This document shows positions 46,098-53,783 of a stretch of DNA of 64,000 nucleotides, piece after piece. The translations under genes and the position numbers were made by a program. Source of the DNA: OMG group bacterium. Lineage in GTDB: Bacteria > Pseudomonadota > Gammaproteobacteria > Pseudomonadales > Azotimanducaceae. Location: NCBI GenBank assembly GCA_012267385.1, contig JAAXGW010000043.1, positions 1-64,000 of the forward strand, in the 5' to 3' direction. The stretch's first letter is position 1. The number at the start of each line of letters is the position of its first letter. The notes below the pieces were generated by a model, which did no database searches, was not told where the DNA came from, and worked only from the letters and a program-made list of their open reading frames with translations.

Positions 46098-48008
46098 CTA
46101 CCACGAATTCAACTCTTGGAGAAGTTTCCGATCTTCAGGAGACGGGTTGCGCATGTCTATTTCTTGGAATTGTTGGAACTTTTCCTGAACTTCCTTAGTC
46201 ATGTATTTTTTGAAGCTAGCGATTTCTTCGTCGGTGTATAGATTCGTAGAGGTATTCATCATGCTTATCGACAATGCGACTCGTGATTTGATCTCCGCAG
46301 AGGGAAATTCGTCGAAAGCTTTCAGTAGTCCTTGTGGGTCTTGCCAAGCCCAACTCCAAGACATGCTCCGGTAGTAATTTTTCTGTTCATCTTTGGGTAA
46401 TTGATTTGCGAGGTCAATTGCTTGCCGCGTCTCTCCCTTTTGAATTAACGAAACTCCAACGGTACTATACGCCATCGACCTTCCCTGATCTCGCACTCGA
46501 GGTAACAATTCTAGGGCAAGATCTATGTCTTGATATGCGAGCATGCTTATGATCGAAGACTCATAGCCCGTTGAAGTATATGGATACGAAGGGTTCTCTT
46601 CGATGGGTTCTTCAAGTGCAAGTCTAAATGCCTCTCGAGGATCGCTGTAAACAAGTGCCATAGCGAGAGGGCGAAGAAGTGCGGCGCGCAATGGATCACT
46701 ATTCGGTAAGTCTAACACCCAAGCTTTCGCAGCTTCAGTGTCCTGATAAGCCCAAGTGGAGACTAAGCTGTTCGCTAGCGTTAACCTTGTCTGGAAGTCC
46801 TGTTCTTGAAGAACGAACTTCGCCGCTTCATCGGGCGATGAACTAGTCAGTGCTCGAATCGCGTTACGACGTGCTTGTGCTCGATGTTCTCCAGGAACGA
46901 GGTCTATTTGTTTAAGAATTTGACGAGGATTGTCATCTGCCCATTGCCATATCGCACGCCAAACAATATTGCGTCGAAAACCGCTCGCTGGCAGAGCCTC
47001 CGCCTTCGCCAAAACAGCTTTAGGATCCCTCCGCGCCCAGTTGAAAATGACACTACTAGCTTCTAGTATGTCGTAAGCTCGATCGCCAAGGTTATTCAAC
47101 GCGAAATCGAATATTTCTTCTGGATTGTCTTCAGACAGAGCATTAAACACTTGAGTGAGCCCGAAATCGTACTCTGTGGTATGTGAAATAGAAGACACTA
47201 TTTCATCAAGAACTTCCATTCCCTCTTGTTCGACCCACGCAACCGCGAGTTCACTTAAAGCGTACCCGGCCGGGCCTTGAACATTCTCACGGTTCGCCAA
47301 GTTGACGATTTCGTACCAAGTTTTCTTTGGGTTTTCGAGCCCTTCAGCAGTCAGGTTCTTAAAGTGTTTGAAGAACGCATAATTCTCGTCTCCGAACTCT
47401 TTTGCGATTTCCCGTTGACGATCTAAGGACAAGTCCTCTCGCGCTCGCAAAATGGCTGGTAAAAAATTCACGGCTTCATCTGCGGTCCACTGCTTTACAT
47501 GTGTGATTGCATCCTCTAAATCTGAACTAGCCCACGTCTGGAACACGACAGAGGCTAAAGGGTTCCTCCGGTGTTCTTCCATAGACCAAACAAACGCAAT
47601 CGCTCTTTCCGGTGCTGTAATAGTGAGTTTTTGCAACAATGTAGATTGAAGTTCATTCAGAATTACTTGAGAAACAATCCAGGAAGGGTCGGTGGATTGT
47701 TCGAGCCAATGTAGTATTTGATCGTCAGAAAGGGTCGCAATCCAAGACAAGATGGCCACCTTACGATCGAAGGCTTGATCGGGAAATACAACTTCGTCGA
47801 TATTGGAGGATACAGAGAGGTTTGGACCACCTCCCGAAGCGTCATCGCCCGTTTCGGAATCGCGTCCTTCGATGTTCGGTCTTGTCGCTTGAGTGTTCGC
47901 CGATTTACCTTCATCATCTTGTAGTAGAGTCAATGCTCCGATGACGACGCCGATACCAATCACTGTACCAACTACGAGGGCTAGAACGCGCGTATGAAAG
48001 TTCTGCAT
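46098..48008 (-). CDS. Array member 1 (first, type A), membrane-anchored
   Basis: 636 residues from ATG 48008, the promoter-proximal gene of the array. The membrane helix is residues 7-29 with GTVIGIG, and an acidic Gly/Ser linker covers 31-72. It is type A by AILSWIATLSDDQILHWLEQS (85-105). Turns: WASSDLEDAI (159), WARRDPKAVLAKAEALP (324), WADDNPRQILKQIDLVP (356), WAYQDTEAAKAWVLDLP (419) and WAWQDPQGLLKAFDEFP (553). The core is DIDLALELLPRVRDQG (494-509). The type A tail is EIDMRNPSPEDRKLLQELNSW. The single N-terminal helix with few positive charges and the polar linker fit a protein anchored in the inner membrane with the solenoid outside the cytoplasm; this topology is inferred. Confidence 0.9.
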   Translation of the reverse strand: MQNFHTRVLALVVGTVIGIGVVIGALTLLQDDEGKSANTQATRPNIEGRDSETGDDASGGGPNLSVSSNIDEVVFPDQAFDRKVAILSWIATLSDDQILHWLEQSTDPSWIVSQVILNELQSTLLQKLTITAPERAIAFVWSMEEHRRNPLASVVFQTWASSDLEDAITHVKQWTADEAVNFLPAILRAREDLSLDRQREIAKEFGDENYAFFKHFKNLTAEGLENPKKTWYEIVNLANRENVQGPAGYALSELAVAWVEQEGMEVLDEIVSSISHTTEYDFGLTQVFNALSEDNPEEIFDFALNNLGDRAYDILEASSVIFNWARRDPKAVLAKAEALPASGFRRNIVWRAIWQWADDNPRQILKQIDLVPGEHRAQARRNAIRALTSSSPDEAAKFVLQEQDFQTRLTLANSLVSTWAYQDTEAAKAWVLDLPNSDPLRAALLRPLAMALVYSDPREAFRLALEEPIEENPSYPYTSTGYESSIISMLAYQDIDLALELLPRVRDQGRSMAYSTVGVSLIQKGETRQAIDLANQLPKDEQKNYYRSMSWSWAWQDPQGLLKAFDEFPSAEIKSRVALSISMMNTSTNLYTDEEIASFKKYMTKEVQEKFQQFQEIDMRNPSPEDRKLLQELNSW

Positions 48009-48038
48009 AGGACGTTAGTTTGACTAATTCTTAGGACA

Positions 48039-48051
48039 ATTCAGATTATAT
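48039..48051 (-). promoter_or_regulatory. Conserved element upstream of array member 1 (TATAAT-containing)
   Basis: The same 13-mer as at 39878-39890, with a perfect TATAAT (48045-48050) on the coding strand, 37 nt upstream of ATG 48008. A TTGACA lies at 48088-48093 on this strand but 37 nt from the TATAAT, too far for a standard promoter. This is the best candidate for the main promoter of the array. Confidence 0.55.
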
Positions 48052-48201
48052 CGTTAGGGACGTCTCGTCTCGTAACGTTTTAGTTCTTGTCAAATACTCT
48101 AAATCTGTGTCTCTCGTTGACCGAGATTTTGGTAAACGCAACGACTCTAGACTCCTCTGCTCGATTGACATTCTCATAGGACGAGTTGGAGATTAGCAAA
48201 A

Positions 48202-48873
48202 TTGCTACTAACTAGTCTGATTCAGCGAGACATCCAATTGCTTCTCTATGACCAACAGAATGCTCCCAACCCACGTCGAGTTCGTATCTTTTTTGCGGAG
48301 AAGGAAATTACGTACGACCGCAAACAAATAAACATCGTGCAAGGCGAGAACCTTTCGCCTGAGTTTCTTTCGATCAATCCCCGTGGTCGACTGCCCGCTC
48401 TCGTGCTTGACGATGGAACGGTCTTAGATGAATCGGTCGCGATCTGTCGCTACATAGAGGAACTCTATCCCAATCCTCCGCTCATGGGTACAGATACACT
48501 AAGCAGAGCACGCATAGAAGCACGTCAACGACACATTGAATTCGACGGATTGCTGCCAGCGTCGGAAGTGTATCGAAACGCTTACCCGCGTTTTCAATCG
48601 CGGGGTGTTGGGGGAAACGTAGGAGTAATCAATGCGATTCCAGACCTTGTGACTCGCGGTCAGACTCTAATGTCGAACTTTTTTGCGCGCTTGGAAGAAG
48701 AACTAAACCAGTCTCCGTATATCGCCGGAGAAGAATTCTCGATAGCAGATATAACTGCTTTGTGCACCTTAGATTTTGCGACGACCTCCGCGCGCATACC
48801 GTTTCCCATTACCTATCCAGCTTTACAACACTGGTATCGAACAGTCTCTGCGCGGCCTAGCGCAAAAGCTTAA
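48202..48873 (+). CDS. Glutathione S-transferase family protein
   Basis: A soluble two-domain GST of 223 residues. The thioredoxin-fold N-terminal domain starts with LLYDQQNAPNPRRVRIFFAEK and contains the glutathione-contact block DDGTVLDESVAICRYIEELYP near residue 80. The helical C-terminal domain ends with EEFSIADITALCTLDFA and the W-R/Y-x-x-V-x-A-R-P-S motif. The catalytic residue is probably a serine or absent, as in many bacterial GSTs; no clear cysteine is at the active position. TTG 48202 has GGAG 10 nt upstream, but family comparison would favour a start at TTG 48238. It is divergent from the paralog array with about 190 bp between. Confidence 0.85.
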   Translation: MLLTSLIQRDIQLLLYDQQNAPNPRRVRIFFAEKEITYDRKQINIVQGENLSPEFLSINPRGRLPALVLDDGTVLDESVAICRYIEELYPNPPLMGTDTLSRARIEARQRHIEFDGLLPASEVYRNAYPRFQSRGVGGNVGVINAIPDLVTRGQTLMSNFFARLEEELNQSPYIAGEEFSIADITALCTLDFATTSARIPFPITYPALQHWYRTVSARPSAKA

Positions 48874-48921
48874 AACTTGACCTCCAACAAATCAAATGAT
48901 AGTCGTTTGACAATGCTCGAT

Positions 48922-49314
48922 TTACGATATCGATTCTATAGGTTCGTGGAAGTAATAACACAAGCCATCAGGAGCAACAACAAAGAACACTTTTAGTTGT
49001 TTACCCTCGTGTTCGTCTATTCGCCAATCGCTCAAATTGACTTCGCGAGACTCCAATTCAGTTCGAATCTCTGTGATGCCCGACACTAGCACTGCGGCAC
49101 CATCCTGAGTAGGGTCCCCACCATTCTCAGAGAACCCGATTTTTACTCCATCGCGCTCCAATATCACGAAGCGATACGGCTGTGTACCACGCTCGACTTC
49201 TCGCATTCCAAAATTTTTTCCATACCAAGATGCTGCCTCATCTGCATTCGACACAGGTAACGCTAAAACATCATTTTGGTAGGGATAAGCGGCGAGGAAA
49301 CTAGCCGTGTTCAT
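48922..49314 (-). CDS. VOC (glyoxalase/bleomycin-resistance) family protein
   Basis: A single vicinal-oxygen-chelate domain of 130 residues. The paired beta-alpha-beta-beta-beta units are recognisable: VLALPVSNADEAASWYGKNFGM at 17-38, VILERDGVKIGFSENG in the middle, and the second half ending KVFFVVAPDGLCYYFHEP with the usual glutamate/histidine pair. Members include glyoxalases, dioxygenases and resistance proteins. The metal ligands are not complete enough to name a reaction. It stands alone, convergent with the GST gene. Confidence 0.75.
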   Translation of the reverse strand: MNTASFLAAYPYQNDVLALPVSNADEAASWYGKNFGMREVERGTQPYRFVILERDGVKIGFSENGGDPTQDGAAVLVSGITEIRTELESREVNLSDWRIDEHEGKQLKVFFVVAPDGLCYYFHEPIESIS

Positions 49315-49459
49315 GAGTAGTAATCCTATGGACTTGAAACCGTTACAATTTTAGAGGTGGCAAGTTGCCGTCGTTCTTGTCCGGCCACCATATCTCGCGA
49401 GTGGTTTTGCTTCGATTGTCGTGAGTGCAGTCACAACCGATTATCATATTTCACCTTAA

Positions 49460-49831
<372 letters not shown>

Positions 49832-50542
49832 TTAAGTTTGGTTTTTCACCGCTGCTTCATTGATCGTTTGTACGGCTAAAACAACATCGGGTAACTGATC
49901 CACTACTTTGTCCGCGTAAGGTGAATGTGCGAATTCGCCGGTGAAATACTGAATGGTGTACATGCCGACCCGCTTGGCAACCTCAAGATCTTCGATCGGA
50001 TGATCTCCTACGTGTATCGCCTGTTGGGGTAGTGTTTTGGTGTGGGACAACACCACCTCAAACATTGCAGGGTCTGGTTTACGGGTTCCCATATTTCTAG
50101 CGTATACCGACAGTTCAAAGTAATTCTTCAATGGTGATCGGTGGACTTCTGATGTTCCATTTGAGATAGACGCTAACAAATAGTTTTCACGCAACTCACG
50201 TAAGAGTGGGATTGCATTTTTATTCAGTTGTAGTTTGTTTCGGTACCCGTGAAAGATGCACAACGCCGCGCTTGCTATTTCGCAGGCTTTACCGGGTTGT
50301 ACACCACACTCTTGGAGGACTGCTTCGACGACTGCAACGCGAATCTTGTTGAAATCGTAGTGGATTCTAGGACGTTGAGCTAGAGTGGCTGCGCGAATAT
50401 CAGTTGCGTGCGTTCTATATTGCTTAGCAAATTTTGGTACTCTATCTGAAACCCATTCGATCATTTCGTTTTCAGCTTGGAGTACCACTTCAGTGCCACC
50501 CCACAGAGTTTCATCTAGGTCGAACGTTATAAGTCGAATCAC
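49832..50542 (-). CDS. HAD-superfamily hydrolase downstream of xerC
   Basis: A 236-residue phosphatase-like protein of the haloacid dehalogenase superfamily. Motif I is ITFDLDETLWGG (residues 5-16) with the nucleophile D8 and D10. Motif II is the serine in LLASISNGTSE. Motif III/IV are RKPDPAMF and HVGDHPIEDLEVAKRVGM. A helical cap lies between motifs I and II. Gammaproteobacteria often carry such a gene, named YigB in E. coli, right after xerC; there it is linked to FMN/pyridoxal phosphate dephosphorylation. The GTG start overlaps the xerC stop by 4 bp (GTGA), so it is translationally coupled. Confidence 0.88.
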   Translation of the reverse strand: MIRLITFDLDETLWGGTEVVLQAENEMIEWVSDRVPKFAKQYRTHATDIRAATLAQRPRIHYDFNKIRVAVVEAVLQECGVQPGKACEIASAALCIFHGYRNKLQLNKNAIPLLRELRENYLLASISNGTSEVHRSPLKNYFELSVYARNMGTRKPDPAMFEVVLSHTKTLPQQAIHVGDHPIEDLEVAKRVGMYTIQYFTGEFAHSPYADKVVDQLPDVVLAVQTINEAAVKNQT

Positions 50543-51486
50543 TTGTTCTTAATGTTTGAACTTCGTTTTGCTCGAGGATGACTCTGGTCGTAGACTTTTG
50601 CAAGTTGTTGAAAGTCTACGTGCGTGTAAATCGCTGTAGTACCGATGTCTTCATGTCCGAGTAGCTCTTGTACGGCGCGCAAGTCGCCACTACTCTCCAA
50701 TACGTGACTCGCGAAACAATGTCGCAACAGATGTGGGTGCAGAGCATTTGAACCAAGAACCTTGACACCTAACTTTTTACAAATGTCTTGGACCGTTCGA
50801 GATGCAATTCGTTGATCGTTTCGTCCAGTGAAGAGTGGTGCATTTGGACTAAAGTCGTCGCGACAACCCAGCCATGCTTTTAACGCGGTAATCGCGTGCG
50901 TTCCGACAGGAACTAAACGAGTTTTATTTCCCTTGCCCAACACATGGGCTATTTGAGACCGAAAATCGATATCTGAGATGTTGAGACTCACCAGTTCAGA
51001 TAGTCGTAGTCCACTGGAGTAGAGAAGCTCGATGATGGCGCGGTTACGTAGATGCCTCGGTTCCTTGCGCGACTCTGCCGTAGCGAGTTGTGTGGTCACA
51101 TCGACGTCGAGCACATTTGGGATCTTTTTCGCCAATTTTGGTCCGCGAACGGATTTGGCTGGGTTGAAATCCAGTCGTCTTTTGCGTAGTTGAAATTCAA
51201 AGAATGTGCGCAAGCAGGACAGTGTGTTTCGAATCGACGCTGGGGACAAGTTTTGACTGCGCAACCAGCTTATGTGGTCGCGAATGTCAAAGACTGTGGT
51301 GTCACTTAGACTTGGAGGTGCGCTTTGTCGCACGAAGCGTCTGAGCGCATTCGAGTAGGTAATCTGGGTGTGGAACGACAGTTGTCGTTCCACTTTGAGG
51401 TGAGCGAGAAACTCCTCTACATACTCATCATTATTTGTAGGAGATGGGGTTGTGCTAGTCTCAATGTTGGAGTCGGACGATGACAC
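50539..51486 (-). CDS. xerC: Tyrosine recombinase XerC
   Basis: The site-specific recombinase that, with XerD, resolves chromosome dimers at dif. It has 315 residues with a normal SAM-like N-terminal core-binding domain (about 20-110). The catalytic set is complete: R161 in SSGLRLSEL, lysine in the VLGKGNKTR hairpin (K185/K188), H262 and R265 in HPHLLRHCFASH, H288 in LLGHED and nucleophile Y297 in TAIYTH. Its place between DUF484 and a HAD gene identifies it as XerC and not a mobile integrase. The GTG start overlaps the DUF484 gene by 26 bp. Confidence 0.94.
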   Translation of the reverse strand: MSSSDSNIETSTTPSPTNNDEYVEEFLAHLKVERQLSFHTQITYSNALRRFVRQSAPPSLSDTTVFDIRDHISWLRSQNLSPASIRNTLSCLRTFFEFQLRKRRLDFNPAKSVRGPKLAKKIPNVLDVDVTTQLATAESRKEPRHLRNRAIIELLYSSGLRLSELVSLNISDIDFRSQIAHVLGKGNKTRLVPVGTHAITALKAWLGCRDDFSPNAPLFTGRNDQRIASRTVQDICKKLGVKVLGSNALHPHLLRHCFASHVLESSGDLRAVQELLGHEDIGTTAIYTHVDFQQLAKVYDQSHPRAKRSSNIKNK

Positions 51487-52006
51487 GAGCGATTACCTCG
51501 CCAAGAAAATCTAGGAACAGCGTATCGACGTCCACGTTGAATTTAGCATGATCCGCCGAACCTATAGCGAGAGTGCCGAGATACGATCGATAAACAATTG
51601 GTACTAGCGCGACAGACGGGGGATCGCTCACAGATACTCCGAACAAATGGTAGTACTCTTCTTCGCGACACGTTTCGCACAATGTCTTTTGTAAATCAAA
51701 CAACCTAGGATGAATTTTGTCTGGTTTGTCCGCGGTCTTGATGTGCAAAAGCTCGCCTTCTTCGTGTAGTTCTTTCAAGAACAGCGTCACGTGGTTCACG
51801 TGCGTGAAGTCGATTAGCTGGTGAAAGATTACTTGGTCGAGCTGGGCAAACCCCTGGACTTCAAGAAGCTTGAGGATGAATGACTTGAGCCACAGAAACT
51901 TTTCTTCGTTTCGGCGGCCTATCTCCAGCATTAACTCAAGCTGTTGCTTAATTTCTGAGTTGCTGTCTTCTAGTGCTGAGAGACGGTGGGCGATTACAGT
52001 GGACAT
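51461..52006 (-). CDS. DUF484 (GAF-like) protein
   Basis: A 181-residue protein of the DUF484 family, found in gammaproteobacteria between dapF and xerC. The N-terminal coiled helix (ALEDSNSEIKQQLELMLEIGRRNEEK) is followed by a GAF-like domain that includes VALVPIVYRSYLGTLAIGSADHAKF and ends FLGEVIARVIVRL. The conserved G-x-L-A-I-G-S block is the family signature. Function is unknown. The operon position, 77 bp after dapF and overlapping xerC, is the strongest support. Confidence 0.85.
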   Translation of the reverse strand: MSTVIAHRLSALEDSNSEIKQQLELMLEIGRRNEEKFLWLKSFILKLLEVQGFAQLDQVIFHQLIDFTHVNHVTLFLKELHEEGELLHIKTADKPDKIHPRLFDLQKTLCETCREEEYYHLFGVSVSDPPSVALVPIVYRSYLGTLAIGSADHAKFNVDVDTLFLDFLGEVIARVIVRLQH

Positions 52007-52083
52007 AACATGTTCTCGAAAAACCAGTGAAAGCGTTGTCTTCTATCTGTTAATGATACTTGTTAGTGCTCATATTGCAACGG

Positions 52084-52962
52084 TTACGAGAAACTTGAGA
52101 AGGGTATAGTTCCAGTGAATGCGAAAGAAGGTTTACCGCGCACTATCACTGCGGAATCTTGGCCTTCCCAACGTACCAATACGGTCCCTCCAGGCATCGA
52201 GATATTCACCGAATCCGCAAAAAAGTCTAGGCATTGTCCGGCGACTGACGCGGCCGCGGCACCCGTGCCACTAGCTCGAGTTTCCCCAACTCCCCGTTCA
52301 AAGATTCGGATTTTGCCATTTGAGTCGTCTTGAATCTCTAGGATTTCGACATTGGTCGAGCGTGGAAACGCTTCATGTTGTTGAATCTCGACTCCGAGGA
52401 TGTCGAGTGGCACACTGTCTAAACTGCGTACAACGACCACTGCATGTGGATTTCCTAAGGAAAGCACAGACACAAATAAGGGTTTCGCTTGGCTAGGAAC
52501 CTCGAGCTCATACTGTTTTTGTTGTTTGTGGCTGTGGAACGGTACATCGTTCGGATGAAAGTTTGGTGAGCCGAGATTAACCTCTATCGTGTATTCATCT
52601 TGCGAATTGAATTGAATGATCTCACACTCGGTTGTTTGGTTGGAGATTTCCATACGGACATGGGATTCTCGTACGAGTCGATGTTTGTACAAGAATGCTG
52701 CGACTGCGATACATCCATTCCCACACTGTTCGGTTTTTGTGCCATCACTATTGAAAAACTGTACGGCGACGGCATTGTTGGAGTCTGTCGGGCGTTCCAA
52801 CAGTATGAGTTGATCGAAGCCGATGCCTGTATGGCGATTTCCCAAATACTGAATCGCACTTGGTGTTATTGAGTATCGATCCGATGTTCTGTTTATCAAG
52901 CAAAAGTCATTGCCACAAACATGCATTTTGGTAAACACCAGCGATTTTTCGTAATAGTTCAA
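52084..52962 (-). CDS. dapF: Diaminopimelate epimerase, variant with Ser at the second catalytic position
   Basis: Converts LL- to meso-diaminopimelate for lysine and peptidoglycan. It has 292 residues with the two-fold pseudo-symmetric fold. The first catalytic cysteine is C80 in EQCGNG. The second half reads ERGVGETRASGTGAAAA, where ordinary enzymes have A-C-G-[ST]-G; position 231 is serine (codon AGT). Other deviations are HVCGNDF for the usual HGLGNDF, GNGCIAVAAF without the standard Ala-Arg, and LGNPHAVVVV. The context (lptM upstream, DUF484 and xerC downstream) is that of a true dapF. It may be a divergent active enzyme, a related epimerase, or impaired. Confidence 0.85.
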   Translation of the reverse strand: MNYYEKSLVFTKMHVCGNDFCLINRTSDRYSITPSAIQYLGNRHTGIGFDQLILLERPTDSNNAVAVQFFNSDGTKTEQCGNGCIAVAAFLYKHRLVRESHVRMEISNQTTECEIIQFNSQDEYTIEVNLGSPNFHPNDVPFHSHKQQKQYELEVPSQAKPLFVSVLSLGNPHAVVVVRSLDSVPLDILGVEIQQHEAFPRSTNVEILEIQDDSNGKIRIFERGVGETRASGTGAAAASVAGQCLDFFADSVNISMPGGTVLVRWEGQDSAVIVRGKPSFAFTGTIPFSSFS

Positions 52963-53199
52963 CTTGGGTCCTCGAGGTGCAATGAATCTATTACCGACTC
53001 TCAGTATTTACTCGACGGAGTTCCAAGTTGAAAGTCTTGCCATACCAAACTGAGTCTCCGGTTACCACTGAGTGAATTCGATGCCCAATACGTGTCATGT
53101 GATGAACGATGCGATCGAATTTGTGGGTATCGAACAGAAGACCGGGTTCGAGCTTGTTTACTTAGTGTCCCGACTGAAATACAGTCATATGGTGATGCC
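52963..53199. other. Spacer where lysA would be expected
   Basis: 237 bp between lptM and dapF, where many gammaproteobacteria carry lysA. One minus-strand frame is open for about 55 codons (from about 53160 to 53000), reading PGLLFDTHKF..GDSVWYGKTFNLELRR. It looks protein-like but has no start codon at its head and no similarity to diaminopimelate decarboxylase that I can see. Its nature is undecided. Confidence 0.3.
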
Positions 53200-53370
53200 C
53201 TAAAAGTCCAAGCTAATGGCACGAGAACTTTCCTCTTGCTCGGGTGGAAGCTCTAAGGGTCCCTTCATACCACAGCCACCAGAACCAAGGCATACGAAGA
53301 GAACGAGAATAACCCCGCCAGCAAGTATGGATCTTGAACGAAACTTTGCACAGAGTCGCGAAAAGCACAT
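53200..53370 (-). CDS. lptM: Small lipoprotein LptM/LPP20-like (lptM)
   Basis: A 56-residue lipoprotein from ATG 53370; upstream in-frame codons up to 53445 look non-coding. The hydrophobic signal ILAGGVILVLFVCLGSGGC leads to the lipobox cysteine, followed directly by GMKGPLELPPEQ, the signature of LptM proteins (C-G-x-K-G-P-L-x-x-P). LptM binds the LptDE translocon and helps mature LptD. In gammaproteobacteria the usual order is lptM-lysA-dapF; here dapF follows after 237 bp and lysA is absent. Confidence 0.85.
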   Translation of the reverse strand: MCFSRLCAKFRSRSILAGGVILVLFVCLGSGGCGMKGPLELPPEQEESSRAISLDF

Positions 53371-53456
53371 TCTCGTACGATTCTTGGAATAGACTAATGG
53401 AAGATTCGAGTATAGGGGAGATTGTCTAAAATAGCACTTAGTCACAGGAGCTTTTA

Positions 53457-53783
53457 ATGAGTAACAACATACAACACGTTAACGATGAGACTTGGGATTC
53501 TGAAGTATTGCAATCCAACGTTCCCGTCTTGGTAGATTATTTTGCGGAATGGTGTGGCCCTTGCAAAATGATCGCGCCCATTCTTGACGAAATAGCTGAA
53601 AAGTATGTCGACAAAGTTAAGATTTGTAAGCTCGATATTGACGAAAGCAGAAGCACGACAGCGAAATACGGTGTTCGTGGTGTGCCTACCTTGATGATTA
53701 TTCGAGATGGTCAGGTGGAAGCAACCAAAGTTGGTGCGTTGTCGAAGTCGCAACTTGAAGCATTTCTCGATAGTAATATCTAG
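53457..53783 (+). CDS. trxA: Thioredoxin
   Basis: A 108-residue cytosolic thioredoxin. The active site is FAEWCGPCKMIAP, with C33 and C36. The cis-proline loop is VRGVPTLMIIRDGQ, and the buried aspartate is in the VDYFAEW strand. A strong Shine-Dalgarno (AGGAG, 53447-53451) precedes ATG 53457. Rho follows 300 bp downstream on the same strand, an arrangement also seen in enteric bacteria. It recycles disulfides of ribonucleotide reductase and other enzymes. Confidence 0.96.
   Translation: MSNNIQHVNDETWDSEVLQSNVPVLVDYFAEWCGPCKMIAPILDEIAEKYVDKVKICKLDIDESRSTTAKYGVRGVPTLMIIRDGQVEATKVGALSKSQLEAFLDSNI

Larger units (their letters stand above)
26057..48008 (-). repeat. Tandem array of eleven paralogous membrane-anchored helical-repeat genes
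   Basis: Eleven consecutive minus-strand genes of one family fill 22 kb with no other gene between them. Common plan, with numbers from the 636-residue member at 46098-48008: membrane segment 7-29; Ser/Asp/Gly-rich linker 31-72; a conserved entry F-x-R-K near 80; then an all-helical region to the end. Recurring turns W-A-x-x-D/N-P-x-x-x-L-x-x-x-x-x-x-P appear at about 159, 324, 356, 419 and 553. The best-conserved block is around 483-506 (D-L-A-L-E-L-L-P-x-V-R). Spacing is tight, from a 4-bp overlap to about 230 bp, except for one 469-bp gap. The repeat resembles HEAT/TPR solenoids in style. I do not recognise a named family and see no catalytic motif. Confidence 0.95.

Noticed and set aside
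26057-48008. Array considered as CRISPR, prophage or polymorphic toxin locus
   Set aside because: The repeats are whole genes of about 1.9 kb, not short spacered repeats. There is no integrase, phage structural gene, toxin domain or immunity gene, and the nearby xerC is the housekeeping recombinase.
48088-48093. TTGACA as -35 box for the array promoter
   Set aside because: It is 37 nt from the TATAAT at 48045-48050; a standard spacing is 16-18 nt.
53001-53222. 73-codon minus-strand frame between lptM and dapF
   Set aside because: Its composition is irregular and it overlaps the end of lptM. Another frame in the same place looks more protein-like but lacks a start, so neither was called as a gene.
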